A stretch of DNA of 36,706 nt from an uncultured Desulfovibrionaceae bacterium (GTDB lineage: Bacteria; Desulfobacterota; Desulfovibrionia; Desulfovibrionales; Desulfovibrionaceae). Positions 8,879 to 16,742 of this stretch are shown one piece after another. Each line of letters opens with the position of its first letter. Positions within the stretch are counted from its first letter, which is position 1. The notes below the pieces were generated by a model, which was not told where the DNA came from, made no database searches, and saw only the letters and a program-made list of their open reading frames with translations. The stretch is taken from contig CALUZB010000020.1 of NCBI GenBank assembly GCA_944325195.1, forward strand, positions 1 to 36,706. Reading direction: 5' to 3'. The position numbers and the translations under genes are program-made.

Positions 8879-10168
8879 ATGCACATCCATATTGTGACCC
8901 TCTTCCCCGAATTCTTTCAATCGCCTTTGCGTTGCGGCCTGCTGGGCAAAGCGATAGAAGAAGGCATAATTACAGTCCACCTGCATAACCCGCGCAAATT
9001 TACTTCTGACGCGCATCAGAGTGTGGATGATCGCCCTTATGGCGGCGGCCCGGGAATGGTGATGTTGCTTGACCCATTGGTGCAGACTCTGGAAGAAATT
9101 GACAGGCAAAACAACGGAGAGAGTAAAACCTTATTAATGGCTGCTTCCGGTTACCGTTTCAACCAGCAAATGGCCTGTTCACTAGCAAAAGAAGAATCCA
9201 TCACTATTATTTGCGGACGCTATGAGGGGGTTGATGCCCGTCTGACTGAGCTCTTCCCCATCTCGCCAATTTCTATCGGAAGCTATGTCCTGAACGGCGG
9301 CGAAACTGCTGCACTGGGAGTGCTGGAGGCTGTAAGCCGTTTACTGCCCGGCTTTATGGGGCACGATGAATCCGGCGATGACGAGAGTTACTCACATGGA
9401 CTCCTGGAATATCCGCATTATACCCGTCCGCCGGAATATCGCGGCCTGAAAGTACCTGAAATTCTCACTTCCGGCAATCATGCCATGATCTCCCGCTGGC
9501 GTCGGGCCAAGTCCCTGGAAGCCACCTGGAAAATGCAGCCGGAAATGCTGAAAGAGAATTTCTTTGACCAACAAGATATTTTTATATTAAAGCAACTACC
9601 CAGAAAACGATTGGGGCGCAATCTTTTTGTCGCATTGGTCCACTACCCGGTGCTGGACCGTGAGAAAAAAAGTGTAGCGGTGTCTTTGACAAATCTGGAT
9701 ATTCACGATATAGCACGTTGTTCCTGCAGCTATGGCATGGGCGGTGCTTTTATTGTTACCCCGCTAACTGACCAGAAACGTTTGCTTGATGAGATTATTA
9801 CGCACTGGACAAGCGGAGCGGGGGGGCAGTCTAATCCTCACAGAGCTATGGCTTTTGAAAGCATAATCCCTGTGAACTGCGTGGAAGAGGCTGTAGAGGA
9901 AATCTCCCAGATATGTGGGCAACCCCCTTATTTGTTGGCTTCAAGCGCCCAGGGGCCGGGGGATGTTAGTTTTACAGAAGTCCGACGTTTTTTGGGACAA
10001 AGGCCGGTGCTTCTCCTTTTAGGCACAAGCCAAGGCTTATCGCCTCTGGTTTTAAAGCAATGCCAGGGAATGCTTCCCCCCTTACGCTACCTGGACAGTT
10101 ATAATCACCTGTCTGTGCGTATGGCCGGCGCAATTATTATTGACCGAATACTCGGCGATCTGGATTAA
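8879..10168 (+). CDS. trmD: TrmD tRNA (guanine37-N1)-methyltransferase fused to a second RNA methyltransferase domain
   Basis: Residues 1 to about 240 are TrmD, which methylates G37 next to the anticodon using S-adenosylmethionine and prevents +1 frameshifting. Seen are [13 protein letters not shown] at the start, [24 protein letters not shown], the trefoil-knot loop [14 protein letters not shown] and [18 protein letters not shown]. Residues about 241-429 form an extra domain starting at [17 protein letters not shown] and holding [12 protein letters not shown] and [20 protein letters not shown], which fits the Methyltrn_RNA_4 (SPOUT-like) family. Stand-alone TrmD is about 240-250 residues, so this is a true fusion, a form I associate with Desulfovibrio relatives. 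The RNA target of the second domain is unknown. It is followed by rplS after 32 bases; rpsP and rimM, usual upstream partners, are absent here. Confidence 0.93.
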   Translation: MHIHIVTLFPEFFQSPLRCGLLGKAIEEGIITVHLHNPRKFTSDAHQSVDDRPYGGGPGMVMLLDPLVQTLEEIDRQNNGESKTLLMAASGYRFNQQMACSLAKEESITIICGRYEGVDARLTELFPISPISIGSYVLNGGETAALGVLEAVSRLLPGFMGHDESGDDESYSHGLLEYPHYTRPPEYRGLKVPEILTSGNHAMISRWRRAKSLEATWKMQPEMLKENFFDQQDIFILKQLPRKRLGRNLFVALVHYPVLDREKKSVAVSLTNLDIHDIARCSCSYGMGGAFIVTPLTDQKRLLDEIITHWTSGAGGQSNPHRAMAFESIIPVNCVEEAVEEISQICGQPPYLLASSAQGPGDVSFTEVRRFLGQRPVLLLLGTSQGLSPLVLKQCQGMLPPLRYLDSYNHLSVRMAGAIIIDRILGDLD

Positions 10169-10200
10169 CAGCAAGTATTTATTTTATTTGGAGATATAAA

Positions 10201-10548
10201 ATGAGCCTGATTAGAGAAATTGAAAGCGAACACATGCGTATGGACCTGCCGGAATTTCGTTCCGGAGACACCGTTAAAGTTCACTTAAGAATTATTGAAG
10301 GGGAAAAGGAACGTATTCAGGTGTTCCAGGGAAACGTAATCCGCATCAATCGCGGCACTACCGATGCCACTTTTACAGTTCGCAAAATCTCTGACAACGT
10401 CGGTGTTGAGAGAATTTTCCCGATGCATTCACCTTTTATAGATCGCGTCGAAGTGGTATCCCAAGGGCATGTACGCCGTAGCCGCCTTTACTATCTGCGC
10501 GCCCTCAAAGGGAAAGCAGCCCGCATTAAACCTAAAAATAACTGGTAG
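10201..10548 (+). CDS. rplS: 50S ribosomal protein L19
   Basis: L19 sits at the interface of the 30S and 50S subunits. The protein is 115 residues, normal for the family. Conserved blocks are [49 protein letters not shown], and the C-terminal [23 protein letters not shown] lies seven bases before ATG 10201. It is the last gene of the trmD transcript and is followed by a strong hairpin. Confidence 0.98.
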   Translation: MSLIREIESEHMRMDLPEFRSGDTVKVHLRIIEGEKERIQVFQGNVIRINRGTTDATFTVRKISDNVGVERIFPMHSPFIDRVEVVSQGHVRRSRLYYLRALKGKAARIKPKNNW

Positions 10549-10575
10549 GCTTGTTTAAGCCTCACTATATATTTT

Positions 10576-10608
10576 GGCCTTGATTTCCTCTTCCAGGAAA
10601 TCAAGGCC
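10576..10608 (+). terminator. Intrinsic terminator-like hairpin after rplS
   Basis: A perfect 14-bp stem (GGCCTTGATTTCCT at 10576-10589 with AGGAAATCAAGGCC at 10595-10608) closes a 5-base loop, 28 bases past the rplS stop. The tail after it (ATTTGTGCATAA) is only moderately T-rich. Confidence 0.75.
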
Positions 10609-11172
10609 ATTTGTGCATAAAAAACAACGGCTCCTTATCTTTACTATTCAGAATATCTTAGCTCTAACTGCCGGTAATTCTGTTTTAAAAATTCTTGTTG
10701 ACAATGGCTGAAGACAATTCTTCACACAATCATTAAAGCACGAAATGCTATAACGACTTCCACACTGTTAAAACCAGAGATACAGTCAGATTGTATTTCT
10801 TTTGGCCTCTAAACCCGATATACAGATTAAATATTTCGGGCTAAACTGCAAATTCACTTTTTGCAACTTATTTCGTCATATCTACAAAGCAATGTAACTG
10901 ATTTAACCTTTACTGTACTGGCGGAACAGAATTCCCCTAATAATAGATATGTTGCCTTAAACTACAATCCTGTTTGCTTTACTGACCATCACCCCAACCG
11001 ACCCACTGCAGACAAACAGCTCCATTATATGTCACATAAAAACAGGGATGCCATGCAGACGCAACAAAAACATCAAGGTTAATGGAAGCAGAGCTGATGT
11101 AAACAGCTGTCTTCTACACTCAAGCCTGCTTCACAGCAATCTGCGATTGTAGGATTTTGACTTAGAAGCAAA
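10609..11172. other. Intergenic stretch without a supported gene
   Basis: About 560 A/T-rich bases separate the rplS terminator from the convergent CofD-like gene. One open frame (10861-11082, TTG start) has no ribosome-binding site and no protein-like pattern. A weak dyad around CCCGA and TCGGG lies at about 10817-10842. Nothing else was recognised. Confidence 0.5.
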
Positions 11173-12375
11173 TCAGTCTTTCAACGAAATAAGATCCGAT
11201 AAGGAGCGTAGAAATAAATACGGTTCAAAATAAGTACCGCTGTAACCGGAATAAATCAAGTCGAGATCAACCACATCCACCCCCATATCAAGGATACGCT
11301 CAACCTCTACTCCGCCGGAATATTCTATGCCACTATCGTAGAATACATGCGTAAGCAGTTTATTAACCGGCATTTGCTCCCCAGTGTCTTGGCGCAGGTA
11401 ACGCAACAGCTCTGCAACCTGATCGGCAACAGAAAGATGATGCACTTCCGGGTCAGGGCCTGCGTTAGGAACATAGACCTTATAACAGGGGGACAGGCTG
11501 ATCGCCGTACCCACCCCTTTAGGCAGAAGGTTGGCAATCAAACTACTATAAAACGACCCCATAGGATAACAAATACAACTGGCAGTTTTTATCAGCCGGG
11601 CAACTTCCGGCATTATGCCGGGACGAACCACCCGCGGCGTTGCATCGGTTCCAGGCCAAGCCGGAGTAAGAAATACTTCTTCAATTGGGACAGTCAAGCC
11701 TGGCGCTTCTTTACCGGTAATCAGGTGCTGCCCCACAACCACCCTGTCATCGGTCAGCTTTGCCGCCAGATGCAAAACATCGTCAACTACCGGCAATACC
11801 GTGCCCTCTACCTGCAGCAGACTGGAAATTTCATGTACAGCGGCATACAAATCACATCCCAAGGCCAGATATGCCCCCACAATCAACAAGTTTCCGATAC
11901 TTGCGCCCTTTAAGCTGAAATCGTCCGGCATATGACGGAGAAAGGCCTCCAACCAGCGCGTCACCTGCCCGCGCCGGGCGTCTTCCAGACGCAACATGAT
12001 CGCCTGCCTTCCGGCCGCTAAAGCTCTCATCTGATTTCTCAAAACATACTCAGGCGCTGATTTATCCAGCCGCATGGAACACAGCTCAGGCAAAGCCGCC
12101 CCCACAAGGTCAATACGAGCTAAACTTAAAATGCGATTTCTGATGTCTCCTACCGCAGGCATGTCAAATGCCGCGCGCAAAGGCATGGAACTGCCGCCCG
12201 AGTCAAAAGGGGTTATCAGGTGGACAGATGGAATACGACACTTAGATAAGTGCTCGCTTACCGCCGCTAAGGCAGAGCCGCCGCTCAGAAACACTATGCC
12301 CGCTTCACCCTCGCCGGGTTTCAGCATATTCAGCGAGTAATCTGAAATTATGGTTTTGCCGCTGCTTATACTCAT
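11173..12375 (-). CDS. CofD/YvcK-superfamily protein, resembling the GAK-system CofD-like family
   Basis: This 400-residue protein shares the nucleotide-binding core of CofD (2-phospho-L-lactate transferase) and YvcK/GlmR. Visible are VFLSGGSALAAVSEHL (29-44), LITPFDSGGSSMPLR (53-67) and MPAVGDIRNR (72-81), the counterparts of the GG(T/S), DDGGSSGxLR and PPGDxRN blocks. A later HHLSVADQVAELLRYLRQ and the end VDVVDLDLIYSGYSGTYFEPYLF are distinctive. From memory of family descriptions it is closest to the CofD-like member of the Desulfovibrio GAK system, but the usual partners (ATP-grasp enzyme, HprK-like kinase) are not in this window. Its reaction is unknown, and F420 synthesis is not implied. 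The start codon overlaps the stop of the upstream exonuclease by four bases, so translation is coupled. Confidence 0.8.
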   Translation of the reverse strand: MSISSGKTIISDYSLNMLKPGEGEAGIVFLSGGSALAAVSEHLSKCRIPSVHLITPFDSGGSSMPLRAAFDMPAVGDIRNRILSLARIDLVGAALPELCSMRLDKSAPEYVLRNQMRALAAGRQAIMLRLEDARRGQVTRWLEAFLRHMPDDFSLKGASIGNLLIVGAYLALGCDLYAAVHEISSLLQVEGTVLPVVDDVLHLAAKLTDDRVVVGQHLITGKEAPGLTVPIEEVFLTPAWPGTDATPRVVRPGIMPEVARLIKTASCICYPMGSFYSSLIANLLPKGVGTAISLSPCYKVYVPNAGPDPEVHHLSVADQVAELLRYLRQDTGEQMPVNKLLTHVFYDSGIEYSGGVEVERILDMGVDVVDLDLIYSGYSGTYFEPYLFLRSLSDLISLKD

Positions 12376-13088
12376 GGCAGGAACTTTAAACCTTTTGTCT
12401 GCATTTCAAAATAGAGTTTCCGACTTATCCAGGCATCCGTCGCGGCATAAAGCAGTTGTTTCCGGCTGAGGGTTTTAAGCGCCCAATTGGAACAACGCGC
12501 CCCCTTGGATATGCGCATACCAAAAAAATTAGCCGCCATATTCCTCAAGCCATGTGTTTCAAGACGATTATGCTTGGCAACTTGGCTTAAATCCACAAAT
12601 CCGCCCGGTTGAAAGTTATGCAGGCGTTGCAACTCCCGGATATCATCCCGCACAGCCACTCCGGCTTTAAGCATTGCCGCATTTTCCAAAATAAGAGCCA
12701 GTTCCCTATCAAACCCGATGCAGCCAAGCTGAAAGATAAACACCTTGTCACTGGCCGCAAGTTGCAACAAAGACGGTGGATTGCTTCGTTTTCCTTTGCT
12801 GAATACGGGGCGGCTTTCCGTATCGAACCCTAAAACAGACTCCTGTTCCAAAGCCTCCAGAGCTGTGGGCAAATCATTTTTATCATTGACCAGAACGATT
12901 TCACCCGAATATTGGTAGGCCGGAAACCTGTTGATCTCTTCATTGCTGAATTTACGACGGAACGTATTTAAGGGATCAATCGGGCCCCCCTCTTCAAGCC
13001 TGGCCGACAAATGCGATCTTGCCGGCCGTTCAACCGATTCTCCACGTTTTTCTATTTGGGTAAGTATGGATTTATACTGAACTAACAT
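12372..13088 (-). CDS. DEDDy-type 3'-5' exonuclease domain protein (RNase D/WRN-like)
   Basis: The 238-residue protein is a single DnaQ-fold exonuclease domain of the RNase D/WRN exonuclease type. The catalytic acidic residues are visible: Asp89 and Glu91 in LGFDTES (Exo I), Asp148 or Asp149 in AVRDDIREL (Exo II), and Tyr214 with Asp218 in YAATDAW (Exo III, the DEDDy signature). LLQLAASDKVFIFQL after Exo I is also typical. There is no HRDC domain, so it is not full RNase D. The first 45 residues are polar and may be a non-conserved extension. It lies 13 bases after mnmE and overlaps the CofD-like gene by four bases. Single-domain members trim RNA or DNA 3' ends; the substrate here is unknown. 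Confidence 0.88.
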   Translation of the reverse strand: MLVQYKSILTQIEKRGESVERPARSHLSARLEEGGPIDPLNTFRRKFSNEEINRFPAYQYSGEIVLVNDKNDLPTALEALEQESVLGFDTESRPVFSKGKRSNPPSLLQLAASDKVFIFQLGCIGFDRELALILENAAMLKAGVAVRDDIRELQRLHNFQPGGFVDLSQVAKHNRLETHGLRNMAANFFGMRISKGARCSNWALKTLSRKQLLYAATDAWISRKLYFEMQTKGLKFLP

Positions 13089-13101
13089 AGCTTACTCATA
13101 C

Positions 13102-14523
13102 TTACTTGCCCAAACAAAATTCGGCAAATATCCGGTCAAGCACATCATCCGAGGCAATCTCACCGCTGACCTCAGCAAGGATAGCCGACATCAGCTCAAC
13201 CCGTACCCCGATCATATCATACGGCACTTCCTGATCCAGGTCTGCAATTATACCTTCGCCTTCGGTCTGCGCCATTTCCAGAACCTGCGCCTGGCGCAAA
13301 TTGGGGGCAATGTTCCAAGCCGCTTCAGGCAGTTTTACCCGCCCGCCGCTTAAATCAAGCAGTCGTTCTCTCACTGTGGCGGTCAACCGGTCAATTCCCT
13401 GCCCGAACTTAGCCGAGATCTTCAGCCAGGTAAGGCTTTGTTGCAGCTCACAGAAAACCGGCTCTACATCTCCTTCCGGCCAAAACCGGTTTTGGGATTC
13501 CGCGAGATCGCACTTATTGACCACGCCGATAATTTTATCAGGCCCAAACTGACTGAGTAAATCCACTTCATATTGTGCGGGGCCCCGCAATATATCCACC
13601 AGCATCAGGATCAGGTCTGCCTGCGCAAATAATTCCCTTGCCAGCTCAAGGCCTTGCTGCTCAACAACATCATTGGTACTGCGCAGACCGGCTGTATCCA
13701 CCAAGCGAACAGGCAAACCGTCGATCAGCAGATTTTCCTCCAAAAAATCGCGGGTGGTACCGGGATATTGAGTTACAATAGCCCGATTGCGCCCAAGCAT
13801 GGCGTTAAGCAAACTGGATTTTCCCACGTTCACCTGCCCGGCAATCACCACCAGGGCCCCTTCCCGAAAAGTCTGCATCCGCTTATGCGCCGCCAGCAAT
13901 GTCTTTATTTGCTCCAGCACCGCTTCCAGATCGGATTTAATCTTTTCCACAGGAACAATATCCAGTTCCTCTTCAGGAAAATCCACCGCCAAAACCAGAC
14001 TTGACCGTAAATCCAACAGGCGCGAACGCAACTCTGATACCAAACCGGACAAACCGCCGTGCAGCTTGGTTTGAGCAGCAATTAAAGCATCCTTGCCCGG
14101 AGCGGCAATTGCTTCGGCCACGGCTTCGGCTTGGGACAGATCAATGCGTCCATTCATAAAAGCCCGCCGGGTAAATTCTCCGGGACCGGCCAAACGAGCA
14201 CCATGCCTAAACAACTCTTCCAACACGGCATGTAAAATCGCCGGGCCGCCGTGGCAGTGTAGTTCCGCCACGTCCTCGCCGGTAAAAGATCTGGGCCCCG
14301 GCATATATACCGCCAACGCTTCATCCAATATGTTGTCTTCACTATCGACAATCCGGCCGTAATGGAGCAGCCATGGCTTAAACTCTTTAAACTTCGGATT
14401 TCCCGGCCTGAACACGGCATGAAGCAGAGCTTTAGCTGCCGGGCCGCTTATGCGCACGATCCCCACCCCGCCGACTCCAGGGGCGGTGGCAATTGCCGCT
14501 ATGGTATCAACAGTCATATCCAT
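13102..14523 (-). CDS. mnmE: tRNA uridine-5-carboxymethylaminomethyl(34) synthesis GTPase MnmE
   Basis: MnmE works with MnmG to install the cmnm5 group on the wobble uridine of certain tRNAs. The 473-residue protein is the usual length (E. coli 454). The N-terminal folate-binding domain begins TIAAIATAPGVGGVGIVRISG and continues with PRSFTGEDVAELHCHGG. The inserted G domain has G1 GQVNVGKSS at 229-237, G3 DTAGL at 276-280 and G4 NKCD. G1 has Val where many members have Pro, but keeps the asparagine used for potassium binding. The C-terminus ends FCLGK, preserving the conserved C-(I/L)-GK motif. It lies between miaA and the exonuclease gene, a cluster rich in tRNA and rRNA maturation. ATG 14523 or the ATG two codons later could be used. 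Confidence 0.96.
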   Translation of the reverse strand: MDMTVDTIAAIATAPGVGGVGIVRISGPAAKALLHAVFRPGNPKFKEFKPWLLHYGRIVDSEDNILDEALAVYMPGPRSFTGEDVAELHCHGGPAILHAVLEELFRHGARLAGPGEFTRRAFMNGRIDLSQAEAVAEAIAAPGKDALIAAQTKLHGGLSGLVSELRSRLLDLRSSLVLAVDFPEEELDIVPVEKIKSDLEAVLEQIKTLLAAHKRMQTFREGALVVIAGQVNVGKSSLLNAMLGRNRAIVTQYPGTTRDFLEENLLIDGLPVRLVDTAGLRSTNDVVEQQGLELARELFAQADLILMLVDILRGPAQYEVDLLSQFGPDKIIGVVNKCDLAESQNRFWPEGDVEPVFCELQQSLTWLKISAKFGQGIDRLTATVRERLLDLSGGRVKLPEAAWNIAPNLRQAQVLEMAQTEGEGIIADLDQEVPYDMIGVRVELMSAILAEVSGEIASDDVLDRIFAEFCLGK

Positions 14524-14670
14524 TTATTGCGCTCATCTTGTCTAATCAACATAACTATAAATATACCCGAACCCTCTTCCAGCGCAACAACAAAAGCAGC
14601 CGGCTCAAGTGGGAAAAACCTGACAGATTAAACACAGTCGCTCAGTGACAATCAGCAGCCAAATAACGCT

Positions 14671-15621
14671 TTAAGTGCGCACACCAGACAGAGCAAGATA
14701 TTGAAACGCCCGCTCGGTCAAATCAGTCAGGGAATCACCCGGAGAGCGTTCCAGCCAACGAATGTCCTGGTCGCGTTTAAACCAGGTGAGCTGACGCTTG
14801 GCATAGGCCCTGGTAGCAGCAAGCCATTGCTCCTTGCACGCCTCAATAGACATATCGCCGCGCAAATAACCGGCCAGTTCCTGAAATCCGATACTGGAAA
14901 ACCCCGGCATGTTCCCGTTATCAGCAGCCTGCAAGGCGGTTTTTACTTCAGTCAAAGCGCCTTGGGCCAGCATTGCCTCAATTCGCTCCGCCAAGGCATC
15001 AGTCAGGCCTGAAAGTGGCGTACGCACACCCAACTTGAGCACAGGATACGGTATCCTGAATACCGGCCTGCGGTGCCACCAGGATAGAGTACGCCCCGTT
15101 CCAATCCAAACCTCCAGAGCGCGGGTAACCCGCTGTGGGTCATTATTACTGATTTTAGCTGCATATTCAGCGTCCACTTGAGCCAGTTCTGTATGCAGAC
15201 GGCGAATGCCGGCCCGCTGCAGGCGCATTTGCCAGTATTCATGCACATTCCTGCTGATGGGGGGGATAGGAGCAATGCCGTTTACCAGGGCATCCAGATA
15301 AAGTCCTGTTCCACCCACCAATATCGGCTGGAAGCCGCATCGGAAGCACAAATCAATCGCCTCAAGCGCCAACCTGCTGTAAAGACCGGCTGTAGTTTTA
15401 CGAGACAGCGGCAAAAAGCCATAAAGTAAATGCGGTATGGGCCCGCGTTCCGCCCGGCTGGGCTGGGCGGTAATCAGAGCAAGCCCGGAATATACCTGAC
15501 GGGAATCAATATTAATCACTGCTCCGTTCAGGTTCCGGGCCAATTGCAAAGCCAGTCCGCTTTTACCGGATCCGGTAGGCCCCACCAGGCAGATTACCTG
15601 TTTAATATCTCTTCTTTCCAT
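14671..15621 (-). CDS. miaA: tRNA dimethylallyltransferase MiaA
   Basis: MiaA transfers a dimethylallyl group from DMAPP to N6 of A37 in tRNAs reading codons that start with U. The 316-residue protein is of normal length. It shows the P-loop LVGPTGSGKSGLALQLA, the substrate motif NIDSRQVYSGL, VGGTGLYLDALVNGI, DPQRVTRALEVW and the tRNA-binding end TRAYAKRQLTWFKRD. It starts 20 bases after coaD and is followed by mnmE after 147 bases. Both TrmD (m1G37) and MiaA (i6A37) in this window modify the base next to the anticodon. Confidence 0.96.
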   Translation of the reverse strand: MERRDIKQVICLVGPTGSGKSGLALQLARNLNGAVINIDSRQVYSGLALITAQPSRAERGPIPHLLYGFLPLSRKTTAGLYSRLALEAIDLCFRCGFQPILVGGTGLYLDALVNGIAPIPPISRNVHEYWQMRLQRAGIRRLHTELAQVDAEYAAKISNNDPQRVTRALEVWIGTGRTLSWWHRRPVFRIPYPVLKLGVRTPLSGLTDALAERIEAMLAQGALTEVKTALQAADNGNMPGFSSIGFQELAGYLRGDMSIEACKEQWLAATRAYAKRQLTWFKRDQDIRWLERSPGDSLTDLTERAFQYLALSGVRT

Positions 15622-15641
15622 CAGCTTGAATTGCAGACGTT

Positions 15642-16157
15642 CTAAGAGAGCGCAGCGGCCGGGCCAGGTTCACGGTATTTTTCAGTCAGACGTTTTTCCA
15701 CTGCCGCGGGGACCAGTTCCATGACATTCCCCCCCAGGCTGGCTGCTGACTTAATAATGGTGGAGCTGATGTACAACCACTGATAATCGGTCATTAAAAA
15801 AATGGTCTGAATCTTGCGTTTGAGCTTGCGGTTCATCAGGGCGAGCTGAAATTCATATTCAAAGTCAGATACAGCTCTCAACCCCCGCACAATGACATGC
15901 GCTTTTTTCTCCGCAGCGAAATTGACCAGCAGCCCCTTAAAGATTTCTGCTGAAACAGCCGGTTCATCTCTGAAAGTTTCTTTGATCATCTCCAAGCGCT
16001 CTTCAGCGCTAAACAACGGATTTTTATGGGTATCGACTGCCACAGCCACCAACACATGGTCGAAAATCTCACACGCCCGTCGGATTAAACTGACATGCCC
16101 ATTGGTCAGGGGATCGAAAGTTCCAGGATAAATTGCAAGTTTACTCGGCACAGACAT
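15642..16157 (-). CDS. coaD: Phosphopantetheine adenylyltransferase
   Basis: CoaD joins 4'-phosphopantetheine and ATP to form dephospho-CoA, the penultimate step of coenzyme A synthesis. The 171-residue protein has the nucleotidyltransferase motif YPGTFDPLTNGH near the N-terminus, VRGLRAVSDFEYEFQLALMNR in mid-protein and YISSTIIKSAASLGG, which contains the ISSTxxK block of the family. The open frame extends 41 codons further upstream, but that part lies inside rsmD and is not conserved. ATG 16157 gives the standard N-terminus and a 17-base overlap with the end of rsmD. The rsmD-coaD pairing is common in bacteria. Confidence 0.96.
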   Translation of the reverse strand: MSVPSKLAIYPGTFDPLTNGHVSLIRRACEIFDHVLVAVAVDTHKNPLFSAEERLEMIKETFRDEPAVSAEIFKGLLVNFAAEKKAHVIVRGLRAVSDFEYEFQLALMNRKLKRKIQTIFLMTDYQWLYISSTIIKSAASLGGNVMELVPAAVEKRLTEKYREPGPAAALS

Positions 16158-16725
16158 ACTCCCACAAAACCAATCGGGTTTGACCGTAAGCCCGATCTGC
16201 CAGCAACTCCAGTTCAGGCGACAGATTTTCCGCATCCAAAGGCTTTCCGGTTTGCGGTTTGGCCTCAACCTCAGCGGCAATAAAAGCGCCGGGGTCCAGC
16301 CAGCCGTTTTTTAAAAGCAGCTTTACTGCTCCGGGCACAATATTTTCAGCATAGGGCGGATCAATGAACACAAGACCATATTTCCGCCCGGGCTGTTTAC
16401 CCAGAACCCGGGCGACAGGATCGGTATTGATGCGCAACTGCCCTGACTCAATTCCAAAATCAGCGGCGGTTTTCTGGATCACTGCAGCCACTTGGGGATT
16501 ATTCTCCACAAATAGCACCTGATCCGCTCCACGACTTAAACATTCAAAACCAAGACTCCCACTGCCGGCGAACAAATCCAGAACCAGCAGACCCGGCCAC
16601 TGCAAATTCCGCGACTCCAGCATGGAAAACAGCGCGCTACGCAACCGGGCAGTTGCGGGGCGCATCCCCTCACTGGAAAAGGTTCTTACCTTACGCCCGC
16701 CAAATTTACCGGAGATAATCCTCAT
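16141..16725 (-). CDS. rsmD: 16S rRNA (guanine966-N2)-methyltransferase RsmD
   Basis: RsmD methylates N2 of G966 of 16S rRNA in the assembled 30S particle. The 194-residue protein starts MRIISGKFGGRKV, contains RPATARLRSALFSML, the SAM-binding VLDLFAGSGSLGFECLSRGA, and the catalytic tetrapeptide DPPY in LVFIDPPYAEN. It follows the beta-CASP hydrolase gene after 17 bases and overlaps coaD, so the three are likely one transcript. Confidence 0.95.
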   Translation of the reverse strand: MRIISGKFGGRKVRTFSSEGMRPATARLRSALFSMLESRNLQWPGLLVLDLFAGSGSLGFECLSRGADQVLFVENNPQVAAVIQKTAADFGIESGQLRINTDPVARVLGKQPGRKYGLVFIDPPYAENIVPGAVKLLLKNGWLDPGAFIAAEVEAKPQTGKPLDAENLSPELELLADRAYGQTRLVLWEYVCAE

Positions 16726-16742
16726 TCAGCAATGCTCCGCAC

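Noticed and set aside
10861..11082. 73-codon plus-strand frame after rplS
   Set aside because: TTG start, no ribosome-binding site, and composition with no domain pattern in an A/T-rich gap.
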